Assembly: GCA_002691835.1 (NCBI GenBank)
Contig: NZJA01000122.1
Coordinates: 1-14,904, forward strand
DNA length: 14,904 nt
Direction of reading: 5' to 3'
Origin: Planctomycetota bacterium
GTDB taxonomy: Bacteria > Planctomycetota > UBA8108 > UBA1146
The notes under the pieces were generated by a model. That model had not been told where the DNA came from and made no database searches. It saw only the letters and a list, made by a program, of their open reading frames with translations. Made by a program: the position numbers and the translations under genes. Below are positions 1 to 7,765 of the stretch, piece by piece (within the stretch, counting starts at the first letter, position 1; each line of letters opens with the position of its first letter).

Positions 1-1
1 T

Positions 2-1060
2 TTCGGCGCTCGTCATCCGGAGAGTCGCCCTGACCCCGCAGAGCTTTGGGAAAGGGTGGACCTGATTTCTCACTATGGAGTTCACTGGGCACTCGATCGC
101 TCAAATCCTGGCTTCCTGTTGGCGGTCATCGAACCCGATTCGGAGCGGGTCATTCTTCTCGATCGTCGGAGTGACAATCCGGTAGAGATTGATGACGTAG
201 GGGGACACGGTTCTCGTGCCGCCTTGTTCAGGACTCCTTCCGGAATTGATTTCATGTCGTCAGAGGGTTATCAGCGATTTGTGGTGGCCGATCGCGGAAA
301 TCATCGCCTACAAATGTTCGAAGTACGTAGAAGACCAGAAGCCCGAGTCATTCGAGAGTCATGGATTATTGCACTCGTTCGTACTGTGGACCTTGAGGAA
401 TTGATGAAGGAGACACCCGATTGGGAATCCGAAATACCGCTGAAACCTGGGGCGGTCGCTTGTTTGGATTCTGGGGTGATCGCTGTCGCTGATGAAGCGA
501 ACGGCAGAATCCTGTTATTGGATGAACGCTTTAAACCTCTGGGCACACTGGGTGAGAAAACCCCCTTGGTCGGTCCCTTGGCGATTGCTGCAGATGGAGA
601 TGGGATCTTGATTGCCGATACTGGTGGTGGCGATATTCTACGCTGGTCTCTCGATGGTTCGAGGCAGACCTTGGTTGACGGTCAAAGCCCTTGGGATCCC
701 CAGCCAAAGAATGCGGTGATGCCCTCTGGAGTTGCGCGTCATCCCGATGGTTCAATTCTGTGGACCGATGCTTTTGGCGGACGCCTCTTTCGCACAGAAA
801 TGGGCGGACAGACGATACTTTTGTTAGGGTCACAGGATTCTTCAGAAGCGAGCTCGCTTCGCACCGAAAGTGGCGAACTGTTTCGACCGGGTGCGGTTCA
901 GGTATCTGCAGATGGATCGGTTTGGGTCGTCGACCACGGAAATCACAGGGGAGTCGTGATCGACCCTGAAGGGGTCATTCGGCATTTTGGAAGCGGCCCC
1001 TATCTTCCCACCAAGGTTGCCGAAGAAACTTCCGGTACGCGCAAGAATGGGGAGAGTTAA
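2..1060 (+). CDS. NHL-repeat beta-propeller protein, 5' end outside the window
   Basis: About 352 residues are visible. A GTG at 56 could serve as start, but the frame is open back to base 2 and the upstream codons read as ordinary protein (FGARHPESPDPAELWERVDL), so I treat the gene as truncated by the window edge. At least five NHL-like blades can be seen from their core strands: ADRGNHRLQMF, ADEANGRILLLD, ADTGGGDILRWS, TDAFGGRLFRT and VDHGNHRGVVID, each preceded by a Pro/Gly-Ala/Gly-Val strand. NHL propellers are binding scaffolds; some are peptidyl-amidating or other enzymes, but no catalytic signature is visible. No signal peptide can be judged without the N-terminus. The TAA abuts the GTG of the next gene, so the two are very likely co-transcribed and translationally coupled with the lipoprotein and the di-haem peroxidase downstream. 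The family is clear; the role is unknown. Confidence 0.85.
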   Translation, partial: FGARHPESRPDPAELWERVDLISHYGVHWALDRSNPGFLLAVIEPDSERVILLDRRSDNPVEIDDVGGHGSRAALFRTPSGIDFMSSEGYQRFVVADRGNHRLQMFEVRRRPEARVIRESWIIALVRTVDLEELMKETPDWESEIPLKPGAVACLDSGVIAVADEANGRILLLDERFKPLGTLGEKTPLVGPLAIAADGDGILIADTGGGDILRWSLDGSRQTLVDGQSPWDPQPKNAVMPSGVARHPDGSILWTDAFGGRLFRTEMGGQTILLLGSQDSSEASSLRTESGELFRPGAVQVSADGSVWVVDHGNHRGVVIDPEGVIRHFGSGPYLPTKVAEETSGTRKNGES

Positions 1061-1576
1061 GTGGAACCCGAATATGAAAAATCAGAAGGACCGGGCTGGT
1101 GGATTCTGGGAATCTTGACGATTTCTCTGTTCCTGGGACTCGCCTTGCTTTTGATGGTGGGTTGTCAGCCGAGAATCTCATCCATGAGGGCTGACTCGCA
1201 GACCGTTCAGTCGATGCCCTTTCAGTCGATGCCGCCGATCCAACAAGATCAACTCCTGCTGGTCTCGGCAGATGGGACTTACCGAGTCATCCTCGATTTT
1301 CCGGAAGACCCTCCTGAGAACGAAGAGTTCGAAGTAACCGGAACGGTATATCAGGCCGATGGCCTCATCGATGACTCTGTCTCTGCCTCCTTTGATGCCG
1401 GGATGCCCCATCATGGTCATGGCCTTGCCTTGGAAGTCGAGACCCGTCGTGAACCTGCAGGGCGATTCGCGACTCCGGGAGTTCGGTTTCATATGAAGGG
1501 GCGCTGGTTGCTGACGGTGGATATGACCTCTGGACCGCACCTCGAACGAGCGCGTGCATGGATAAGGGTCAACTGA
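1061..1576 (+). CDS. YtkA/FixH-like membrane-anchored lipoprotein
   Basis: 171 residues with a GTG start, preceded by a GGGGAG Shine-Dalgarno about 7 nt upstream. The start immediately follows the stop of the propeller gene. A hydrophobic segment (about residues 13-34) ends in LMVGC with Cys35, an acceptable though not ideal lipobox (Met at -3), so the protein is a lipoprotein or a single-span membrane protein facing the periplasm. A short Gln/Ser/Met/Pro linker follows. Residues about 65-171 match the YtkA-like/FixH-like beta-sandwich pattern: a ADGTYRVILDF strand, then AGMPHHGHG (115-121), then TPGVRFHMKGRWLLTVDM. The clustered His and Met residues (Met115, His117, His118, His120, Met145) could bind a metal, which is inference. 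The domain often occurs near copper or cytochrome genes. Its 1-nt spacing to the di-haem peroxidase suggests a partner, chaperone or substrate role. Confidence 0.85.
   Translation: MEPEYEKSEGPGWWILGILTISLFLGLALLLMVGCQPRISSMRADSQTVQSMPFQSMPPIQQDQLLLVSADGTYRVILDFPEDPPENEEFEVTGTVYQADGLIDDSVSASFDAGMPHHGHGLALEVETRREPAGRFATPGVRFHMKGRWLLTVDMTSGPHLERARAWIRVN
1206..1233 (+). repeat. 15-bp-period tandem duplication in the lipoprotein linker
   Basis: The 13-mer TTCAGTCGATGCC occurs at 1206-1218 and again at 1221-1233. The 15-bp period keeps the frame and duplicates QSMPF in the linker between the lipobox Cys and the YtkA-like domain. It looks like a recent in-frame slippage duplication, with little expected effect on the folded domain. 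Confidence 0.85.
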
Positions 1577-1577
1577 C

Positions 1578-2759
1578 ATGAGTGGATTCCTGTTGGTGAT
1601 CACCTTAACAACGGTTTTCGATGATCCCTTGCTTCCAGAGAAGTGGCGTAAGGCTGCGCTCGGACTTTCTCGGGATCAGCAAGTTTTGGAGATCCAGGAT
1701 CCTCCATCTCCCGAGCAACAGCTCGGAGAGCTTCTTTTCCATTCCAGCGATTTTTCAGGAGAAGGGCAGAGATCGTGTGCCACCTGTCACGATCCGGATC
1801 AGGCTTTCCAGGATGGTCTTTCTCATCCCAGGGGTATTCAAAAGATTCGGCGAGATACGCCTGGGCTTTGGGGAGTCGACCAGCAACGTTGGTTCGGTTG
1901 GGATGGTCGGTGGGATTCCTTGTGGTCTCAGGCTTTGGATCCGATTGAGGCCGTTGAGGAGATGGACAGTGATCGACTTCAGCTTTTGCGATGGATTGCT
2001 GAGAGTTCGAAGAGACGCAAACTGTTCGAGGCCGCATTCGGCTTTTTCCCAAGTCTTGAAGGAGTGCCCTCTCGGGCTCGAAACGAGGCGGGTTGGACAC
2101 CAGAGTTTATCGATCTTCCAGAGGATCGCCGGCGGCAGTTGAACCTTGCTTTCAGTCAGGCGGGGAGAGCCATCGCTGCTTTTGAGAAGACTCTCCAGGC
2201 CCCAAAGAGTTTGTTTGATGAATACCTCGCCGCTTTGGCCCAAGAAGACCCCCTATTGGCCTCGAAGTATCCCAATGAAGCTCGTCAGGGATTGATAATT
2301 TTCCTCGATAGGGGGCGCTGCATTTTTTGTCATAACGGATCTGCGCTCTCAGATGGGGAGTTTCACGATACCGGTTTGATCAGCGCGGGTTCATCCGCCA
2401 AAGATTCTGGGCGTTATGGCGGGATCATGGATTTGAAGAAGAACCCCTTCAATCTGCTAGGCGATTATTCGAGCAATCCTGGGGGATCAGCTGCGGACAG
2501 AACTCGTCGACTGAAGCGTGACTCCCGACAGTGGGGAGCATTTCGAACTCCGGGTTTAAGGGGAGTTTCGCATACTGCCCCATATTTTCATGACGGCAGC
2601 AGAGATTCCCTCTTGGATGTGGTTCGTTTCTATTCTCGACGCGAAAATGCTCGCCCAGTGCACCAAGGGGCAGGACATCACGGTGAGAGACTGGTCGAAC
2701 CGTTGAATCTGACCCCAGGCGAGGAGATTCTGCTGGTCGAATTTCTAAAAACGCTCTGA
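1578..2759 (+). CDS. Di-haem cytochrome c peroxidase / MauG-family enzyme
   Basis: 393 residues, a usual length for the family. The ATG lies 1 nt after the previous stop, with AAGGG about 10 nt upstream. A short hydrophobic N-terminus (GFLLVITLTTV) fits export, which haem attachment requires. Two c-type haem motifs are present: CATCH (67-71), followed by a HDPDQAFQDG segment, and CIFCH (248-252). Other family marks are WFGWDGRWDSLWSQALDPI (about 105-123) and the C-terminal GAFRTPGLRGVSHTAPYFHDG (320-340). Members reduce H2O2 with electrons from small cytochromes or copper proteins, or, as in MauG and MbnH, oxidise residues of a partner protein. The sequence alone does not tell these apart. 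Being last in an operon with a lipoprotein and a propeller protein fits a periplasmic redox unit. Confidence 0.95.
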   Translation: MSGFLLVITLTTVFDDPLLPEKWRKAALGLSRDQQVLEIQDPPSPEQQLGELLFHSSDFSGEGQRSCATCHDPDQAFQDGLSHPRGIQKIRRDTPGLWGVDQQRWFGWDGRWDSLWSQALDPIEAVEEMDSDRLQLLRWIAESSKRRKLFEAAFGFFPSLEGVPSRARNEAGWTPEFIDLPEDRRRQLNLAFSQAGRAIAAFEKTLQAPKSLFDEYLAALAQEDPLLASKYPNEARQGLIIFLDRGRCIFCHNGSALSDGEFHDTGLISAGSSAKDSGRYGGIMDLKKNPFNLLGDYSSNPGGSAADRTRRLKRDSRQWGAFRTPGLRGVSHTAPYFHDGSRDSLLDVVRFYSRRENARPVHQGAGHHGERLVEPLNLTPGEEILLVEFLKTL

Positions 2760-2972
2760 TCCCCCGATTGCTTGAAACCCATTAAGGATTCGAGAGTCCA
2801 GAGAGCTGTCGCGAATGGTCCAACGGTCTCTTCATTATCAGGGCTTTATCCACTACAATAGGTTTAAGCCCGATCTATAGACTTATCGTCGATGGACTAA
2901 TCTGTTGCTGAACTGATCTATCGATGAAGTCAATGGCAGTACGCCCCGGTATTCCAGAACGGTCATCTTCTC
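2760..2972. other. Intergenic gap with one imperfect hairpin
   Basis: 213 nt between two genes on the same strand. The only structure I see is an imperfect inverted repeat, GGGCTTTATCC (2841-2851) with GGTTTAAGCCC (2861-2871): 9 of 11 positions pair around a 9-nt loop. No T-run follows, so it is at best a weak terminator or a leader element of the downstream gene. No convincing promoter and no strong Shine-Dalgarno are visible before the ATG at 2973. No small gene is supported. Confidence 0.45.
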
Positions 2973-5459
2973 ATGAAGCATTTTCTTCATTCATTCCATC
3001 TTCGAGGCTCACTGGTCTTTCGTTCCCGATTTTCTGCCGGGATCTTGATCACCTTGCTCTCGTTTAGCTTCATCGGCATTCCCATGCTTCGTGATGTTGC
3101 GCTGGGGCATGAAGAAGACCCCAAAGCACGGAATGTATTGCCGCCCTATAATGGGCCCGGTTATCGAAGAGACGCCGGGGGGCCTCAGCCTTTTGGGCCT
3201 GTCGGAGGCACCGGCGATGGAGTCGAGCTGCTTTCTTGGGTAACTCTGCCCGAGATGCAGGCAGGGATTGCGAATGGCAATGACTGCTGGGGGTATACTT
3301 CTCCCTCAGGCCGTGAGTACGCCTTGATGGCGCACTCTTCCGGTACGACGGTCATCGAGGTTTCAAATCCGGGAAATCCTCAAGTCTTGGCGACGATTGA
3401 TGGGCCCAATAGCTTATGGCGAGATGTCAAAAGTTACTCCGGTTACGCCTATTCGGTCAGCGAGGGTGGTGGGGGAATCCAAGTCATCGATTTGACCAAT
3501 GTCGATAGCGGAGTGGTCTCGCTGGCGGGCACTGTTAATGATGTGGGTTCAGCAGCGACGCACAACGTCGCTGTCGATGAAGAGAGCGGCTTTCTCTATC
3601 GATGTGGCGGTGGAGGTGCAGGGCTCAGAATTTACAGTTTGGCAGACCCAGCAAACCCAACCTTCGTGGGTAGCTGGAGTGAACGATATGTTCATGACGT
3701 GCAGGTCAAAGCGATTCCGCACCCGGTAACGCAGGAGATTCGTCAGATTGCCTTTGCTTGTTCAGGGAACAATCCGTCGAGATTGGATCTCGTGGATGTC
3801 ACTGACAAGCTGAACCCCGTGGTTCTTTCATCCACGCCTTACACAGGTTCTGCCTATTCTCACCAGGGCTGGGTTTCGTCTAATAATCAGTATTTTTACC
3901 TGGGAGACGAACTGGACGAGAATGGATCCCAGTTTACGAAGACCTATGTTTTCGATGTCAGCGACTGGTCGGCCCCGAGCGTGGTGACGGAATATGTCAG
4001 CGACAATCCATCCATCAATCACAATATGTACACCCTTGGAAACCGGGTTTTTCAGGCCAATTACCGAAGTGGACTGCGAATTCTCGATGACAGTGATCCG
4101 TTGAATATCACAGAGGTGGCGTTTTTCGATACCGTACCAGAAGATGATAATGCAGATTTTAGCGGCCTATGGAGTTGTTATCCGTACTTTCCCAGTGGAA
4201 TCGTCATTGGTAGTGATATGCAGAAAGGGCTCTTTGTCTGGAGCGTTCAGCAAGCCCCGTTCACCTTTAATTATCCGGTGGGAATCCCCGACATGATCGA
4301 ACCCATCGGGGGAAAGCTGACTCTGGAAATCGTTGTCAATCCGGCATTCGTATTGGAGCCCTCTTCGCCAACACTCTGGGTCTCTTCCGCGACAGGTTTT
4401 ATTGCAATCCCCTTTCAATTAACCCCGTCCGGATTTTATGAAGCAGATTTCCCTGTTCTGGAGTGTGGAGCTGAAATCCAGTGGTATGTCTCTGCTCAGG
4501 CGCTCACCGGGGAAAGTCAGCTGGATCCCCCTGGTGCACCCATAGGGTTTTACACAGGGCTCGTGGGTGAAGGGCTGGCCATGCTCGCGGAAGACACCAT
4601 GGAAATCGACAGTGGGTGGACCATTGGCCTCCCTTCTGACACTGCGACTACCGGGGTTTGGGAACGTGGGGATCCGAATGGAACCACGGCTCAACCTGAA
4701 AATGACCAGACTCCAGGAGGAACCTCTTGTTGGTTCACCGGCCAGGCACCTCCAGGAGGGGGAGTGGGTGAAAATGACATTGACGGTGGAGTGACGACTC
4801 TTTTGTCGCCTCTGTATGATCTTTCAAACAGCGTAGACCCGTTATTGCAGTTCTATCAGTGGTATTCCAATGACGTTGGTGCGAGCCCAAGTGCGGATGT
4901 CTTCAGAGTGGAAATCAGCTCGGATGGTGGCTCTACCTGGTCCCTGCTTGCGGAAACTGGCCCTTCAGGACCAGGGACGGTTGGAGGCTGGACTCTCCAG
5001 GAGTTCCAGTTGGCAGGATTGATTTCGTTGACCTCTACAGTGAGATTGAAATTCATCGCTGGAGATCAGGGAGCCGCTTCTATCGTTGAGGCAGCGATCG
5101 ATGATCTGCAGATCTCGGATATCCAATGCTCTGATTGTAATGGAAATGGCATCAATGATGCTGTGGATATCAGCAGCGGCTTTAGTGTGGATAGCAATGG
5201 AGATGGTATTCCGGACGAATGTCAGTGCACTCCTTTTGTAAGAGGAGAAATCAATCAGGATGGCACTGTAGATCTTTCGGATTGTATAGCTCTTCTGCTT
5301 CACCTCTTTGATGGAGCCCCTGCACCAGACCCCGTAGATCGAGGCGATGCGAACAGTAGCGGAGGCATCGATATTTCTGACGTGGTCTACCTGGTGGAGT
5401 ATCTCTTTCAATCGGGGCCGCCTCCGGGATTCCCATTCCCAGATCCGGATTGTCCTTGA
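2973..5459 (+). CDS. Choice-of-anchor-B (LVIVD-repeat) exported protein with dockerin-like C-terminus
   Basis: 828 residues. The N-terminus MKHFLHSFHLRGSLVFRSRF followed by a hydrophobic stretch (about 22-45) is a signal peptide; a cleavage site near ALG/HEEDP is plausible. Residues about 86-427 form the choice-of-anchor-B region with LVIVD-type repeats, including GTTVIEVSNPGNPQVLATI, GGIQVIDLTNVDSG, GLRIYSLADPANPTFVG, RLDLVDVTDKLNPVV and GLRILDDSDPLNITEVAFF, probably a beta-propeller. About 428-540 is a beta-rich stretch and about 541-716 a MAM/jelly-roll-like sandwich (GVWERGDPNGT, SCWFTGQ, VFRVEISSDGGSTWSLL, AAIDDLQISDIQC). Two Ca-binding modules follow: CNGNGINDAVDISSG with DSNGDGIPDECQ (about 719-750), then a dockerin-like pair (755-828) with loops EINQDGTVDLSD and DANSSGGIDISD. 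Glu replaces Asp at loop position 1 in the first and Ser replaces Asp at position 5 in the second. The role is likely extracellular binding or attachment. The start has a poor Shine-Dalgarno but is the only one giving a full signal peptide. Confidence 0.95.
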   Translation: MKHFLHSFHLRGSLVFRSRFSAGILITLLSFSFIGIPMLRDVALGHEEDPKARNVLPPYNGPGYRRDAGGPQPFGPVGGTGDGVELLSWVTLPEMQAGIANGNDCWGYTSPSGREYALMAHSSGTTVIEVSNPGNPQVLATIDGPNSLWRDVKSYSGYAYSVSEGGGGIQVIDLTNVDSGVVSLAGTVNDVGSAATHNVAVDEESGFLYRCGGGGAGLRIYSLADPANPTFVGSWSERYVHDVQVKAIPHPVTQEIRQIAFACSGNNPSRLDLVDVTDKLNPVVLSSTPYTGSAYSHQGWVSSNNQYFYLGDELDENGSQFTKTYVFDVSDWSAPSVVTEYVSDNPSINHNMYTLGNRVFQANYRSGLRILDDSDPLNITEVAFFDTVPEDDNADFSGLWSCYPYFPSGIVIGSDMQKGLFVWSVQQAPFTFNYPVGIPDMIEPIGGKLTLEIVVNPAFVLEPSSPTLWVSSATGFIAIPFQLTPSGFYEADFPVLECGAEIQWYVSAQALTGESQLDPPGAPIGFYTGLVGEGLAMLAEDTMEIDSGWTIGLPSDTATTGVWERGDPNGTTAQPENDQTPGGTSCWFTGQAPPGGGVGENDIDGGVTTLLSPLYDLSNSVDPLLQFYQWYSNDVGASPSADVFRVEISSDGGSTWSLLAETGPSGPGTVGGWTLQEFQLAGLISLTSTVRLKFIAGDQGAASIVEAAIDDLQISDIQCSDCNGNGINDAVDISSGFSVDSNGDGIPDECQCTPFVRGEINQDGTVDLSDCIALLLHLFDGAPAPDPVDRGDANSSGGIDISDVVYLVEYLFQSGPPPGFPFPDPDCP

Positions 5460-5461
5460 AG

Positions 5462-7765
5462 TTATTCGAGGCGTAGGTCGTCGATCCCGAAACGTACATC
5501 AAACGGTGCACTGCCGTCTGTGCTGAATACCCAGTCGAGCATTCCGAGGGATTGAAGATCCAGGTCTGCTTGCTGGGCCAAGAAGTCAGCCAGTGGGATC
5601 ACCACATCAATAAAACGTTGCTGCTTGAGGGGGATAACAGAGCTATTCCCTGTTGTGTTTGGGTGATTTCCATTGGCGGGTAGATAATCCCTGAGGTTCA
5701 GACTGGCAGAGCGTGCCGCATTGTCTGTGAGCGTTAATGTGGCCTCAAAAAACCACCCCATATTGTCCAGGCCGCCATGGACGTCGTGGTTTTTGATTCG
5801 AAACCGCAGATTTCTTCGACTCCCCGCCGCGAGGGGGTCAAAAATAAAGCCTAATGGCATATTGATGGTGGCCGTACCCTGCGCAGGGAGAATGCAGATC
5901 AGATTACTGATTTCTGGAAATGGCTGCGGTAGGGGAAATGGCCAGTCGTAACAGGGGCCCGACTCAAACATGATCATGTTGGTTTCACTGATCTGATATC
6001 CCCTCAGATTGGTGGGGAAATTGGAGAAATCGTCGAGCATGATCTTTCCCGAGAGATTTCTTTTGCTGGCGACACTTTCGAGATTCTGTATCTCATCTGA
6101 TCCACCATAGAGAAACCCTTCGAGGCTCAAATCATCGAAGGCATGTCTTTTCAAAAATGCCAGCATCCATTTACGAGAGAGGTCTCGTTGGAGTGAGCGT
6201 GAGATGTATGGGCATGAGTCCACATCGGGAGAAATCGGGACCCAGTCGCAGCTACCGCATCCCAGATTGGAAGAGTCGCTACTGAATCCATGGCAGCCAC
6301 CCAAAATACAGATTGAGGTTGCTGACCCTGACATTCTTTCCAGAAGTCGCTCAGCGTATGGGTAGATGACATCTGTATCTTGCTCTGCAGTGATGCTGAT
6401 CAGGGGGATATCGGGTAGATCATGCCAGCGATTGGTATTTCCGATCCATGAATCCTGCTTGGCATCCGTGGGTTGGAGAAGAATCAGCCCTCGAATATTC
6501 GAATCCATTTCGGAAGCGGTGATCGCAGCGGAAGCTCCTCGAGAGTGCCCGGAGTAGAAAATGCGACTGGCATCGACCCGGTTGAAAAGGGGTGATCCTT
6601 GGATATTCGCAGTCTCCTCAACCACTTCACGGGTTCTGTGGATCAGAGCGGCTGCATCGTCATGCCCTCCCCAACAGTACCAATCCGGGTAAACGTCGAA
6701 TGAAAAGGCATTTCCGACAGAGACGCAGATGATGCCATGAGTTGCCAGGAAGCCGAGAATCCCGTCGTAGTCCTCCCAGGAGAACCCTGTTCCATGATGG
6801 AAGATCAGAACTGGAGCCGTTTCGGCGAGGTTGTTCGGAATAAGGATTCGTAACGGTTTCAGTTCTGTGACTTGTGCGACTGGGGGGGGGCTGGAATTGC
6901 AATTCCATAAGGGGTAGGGAGGGGGCCAGGGGAGTGGATGAGTGTGATCAAAAAAAGTCTCGAAGACACTGACCGTGTGGGGGCCAGGAAGATTGAGGTT
7001 CGCAGGAGGTGCGATCTCCGATTCTGATTCGTCAAAAGATGCGAGTCGGCAGTGAAAGAGGACCACTTCGCCAAAAGAATCAATCGCGAAGGCTTGAAAG
7101 GTGTGAAGCCCGGTGGGGACTTCAGATCCGGAGACCCACCCTGTCGACGAGTCGAGAATCAGATCACCAGGGAGTAACTCGCCGGCGATCAAGCCGTATT
7201 CAACGAAGGGGACACGTTCACGAATCAATCCTGATCCATTACCCGTCTGCCAACGTATCTCAGGATTTCTCTCGGGTGTAAAGGTTGCGGAGTAGAGCAA
7301 TCCCTGTCGATGGGTCGGCATCGTCCACTGTCGTTCTTCGGTGATTTCACCGAGAGAACAAGGTGGGGAGGTGCAATCGAGTGACCCCTGAGAATAGACC
7401 TGACCACATTCAGGATATGGGGCAGGAAGGGAGGTGGGTGAACCCGTGAAAATGAGGCCCAAAAGGGTGATGACGTCATCGAGAAGAAGGTTCCCGTCTG
7501 CATTGACGTCGGCGGACATGGCACAGGGAAGTCCGGAGTTGGCTCCAAACAGTTCTTCAAGAAGGAGAACCGGGTCGCTCAGGTCATGACGCTGATCTCC
7601 ATTGATATCCCCACGAATAAAACCAGGGATCGCTGGATTCTGAGCAGAGATAGGAGAGGAGATGAGGTACAGGAATGCCAACAGGACTCCCGTAATCCAA
7701 CATTTCGAGGTGCCTCTCAAAGTCGACCTGCCTTTCGCGACCTGAACGACTGATCTGTCTATCAT
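5462..7765 (-). CDS. Secreted alpha/beta hydrolase with N-terminal dockerin-like module
   Basis: 767 residues. The ATG is preceded by AGAGAGAAGG, whose AAGG lies only 2 nt from it. A signal peptide (hydrophobic 23-40) ends near ISAQ/NPAIP. Residues 49-120 are a dockerin-like pair (loops DINGDQRHDLSD and DVNADGNLLLDD) with a Cys-rich tail. Residues about 150-245 resemble a putative-Ig/cadherin-like domain (LILDSSTGWVSGSEVPTGLH). Residues about 262-545 are an alpha/beta hydrolase: oxyanion segment FHHGTGF (322-328), nucleophile elbow GHSRG (Ser408), acid in AEQDTDVIYPY (Asp463 or Asp465) and His492 in GGCHGF. The GHSRG elbow and overall order recall chlorophyllase and PET-hydrolase-like/dienelactone-hydrolase enzymes. 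Several Cys between 486 and 518 suggest disulfides. Residues about 570-767 form a beta-sandwich ending FDVRFGIDDLRLE, like carbohydrate- or galactose-binding modules. An ester substrate is likely, its identity unknown. The gene converges on its neighbour with a 2-nt gap. Confidence 0.93.
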   Translation of the reverse strand: MIDRSVVQVAKGRSTLRGTSKCWITGVLLAFLYLISSPISAQNPAIPGFIRGDINGDQRHDLSDPVLLLEELFGANSGLPCAMSADVNADGNLLLDDVITLLGLIFTGSPTSLPAPYPECGQVYSQGSLDCTSPPCSLGEITEERQWTMPTHRQGLLYSATFTPERNPEIRWQTGNGSGLIRERVPFVEYGLIAGELLPGDLILDSSTGWVSGSEVPTGLHTFQAFAIDSFGEVVLFHCRLASFDESESEIAPPANLNLPGPHTVSVFETFFDHTHPLPWPPPYPLWNCNSSPPPVAQVTELKPLRILIPNNLAETAPVLIFHHGTGFSWEDYDGILGFLATHGIICVSVGNAFSFDVYPDWYCWGGHDDAAALIHRTREVVEETANIQGSPLFNRVDASRIFYSGHSRGASAAITASEMDSNIRGLILLQPTDAKQDSWIGNTNRWHDLPDIPLISITAEQDTDVIYPYAERLLERMSGSATSICILGGCHGFSSDSSNLGCGSCDWVPISPDVDSCPYISRSLQRDLSRKWMLAFLKRHAFDDLSLEGFLYGGSDEIQNLESVASKRNLSGKIMLDDFSNFPTNLRGYQISETNMIMFESGPCYDWPFPLPQPFPEISNLICILPAQGTATINMPLGFIFDPLAAGSRRNLRFRIKNHDVHGGLDNMGWFFEATLTLTDNAARSASLNLRDYLPANGNHPNTTGNSSVIPLKQQRFIDVVIPLADFLAQQADLDLQSLGMLDWVFSTDGSAPFDVRFGIDDLRLE
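6882..6890 (+). repeat. G9 homopolymer inside the hydrolase gene
   Basis: Nine consecutive G on the plus strand read as C9 in the coding strand and encode the end of Ser plus three Pro in NSSPPPVAQ (about residue 290-298), just before the hydrolase domain proper. The reading frame is intact here. A one-base slip would remove the catalytic domain. Confidence 0.9.

Noticed and set aside
56..58. GTG as the true start of the NHL protein, with some purines just upstream
   Set aside because: The frame is open to the window edge and reads as plausible protein upstream. The purine run abuts the GTG too closely to be a good ribosome site. It cannot be excluded without upstream sequence.
4965..5411. 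148-residue minus-strand open frame under the LVIVD gene
   Set aside because: It is a shadow of the dockerin-like coding region and has low-complexity Ile/Ser composition.
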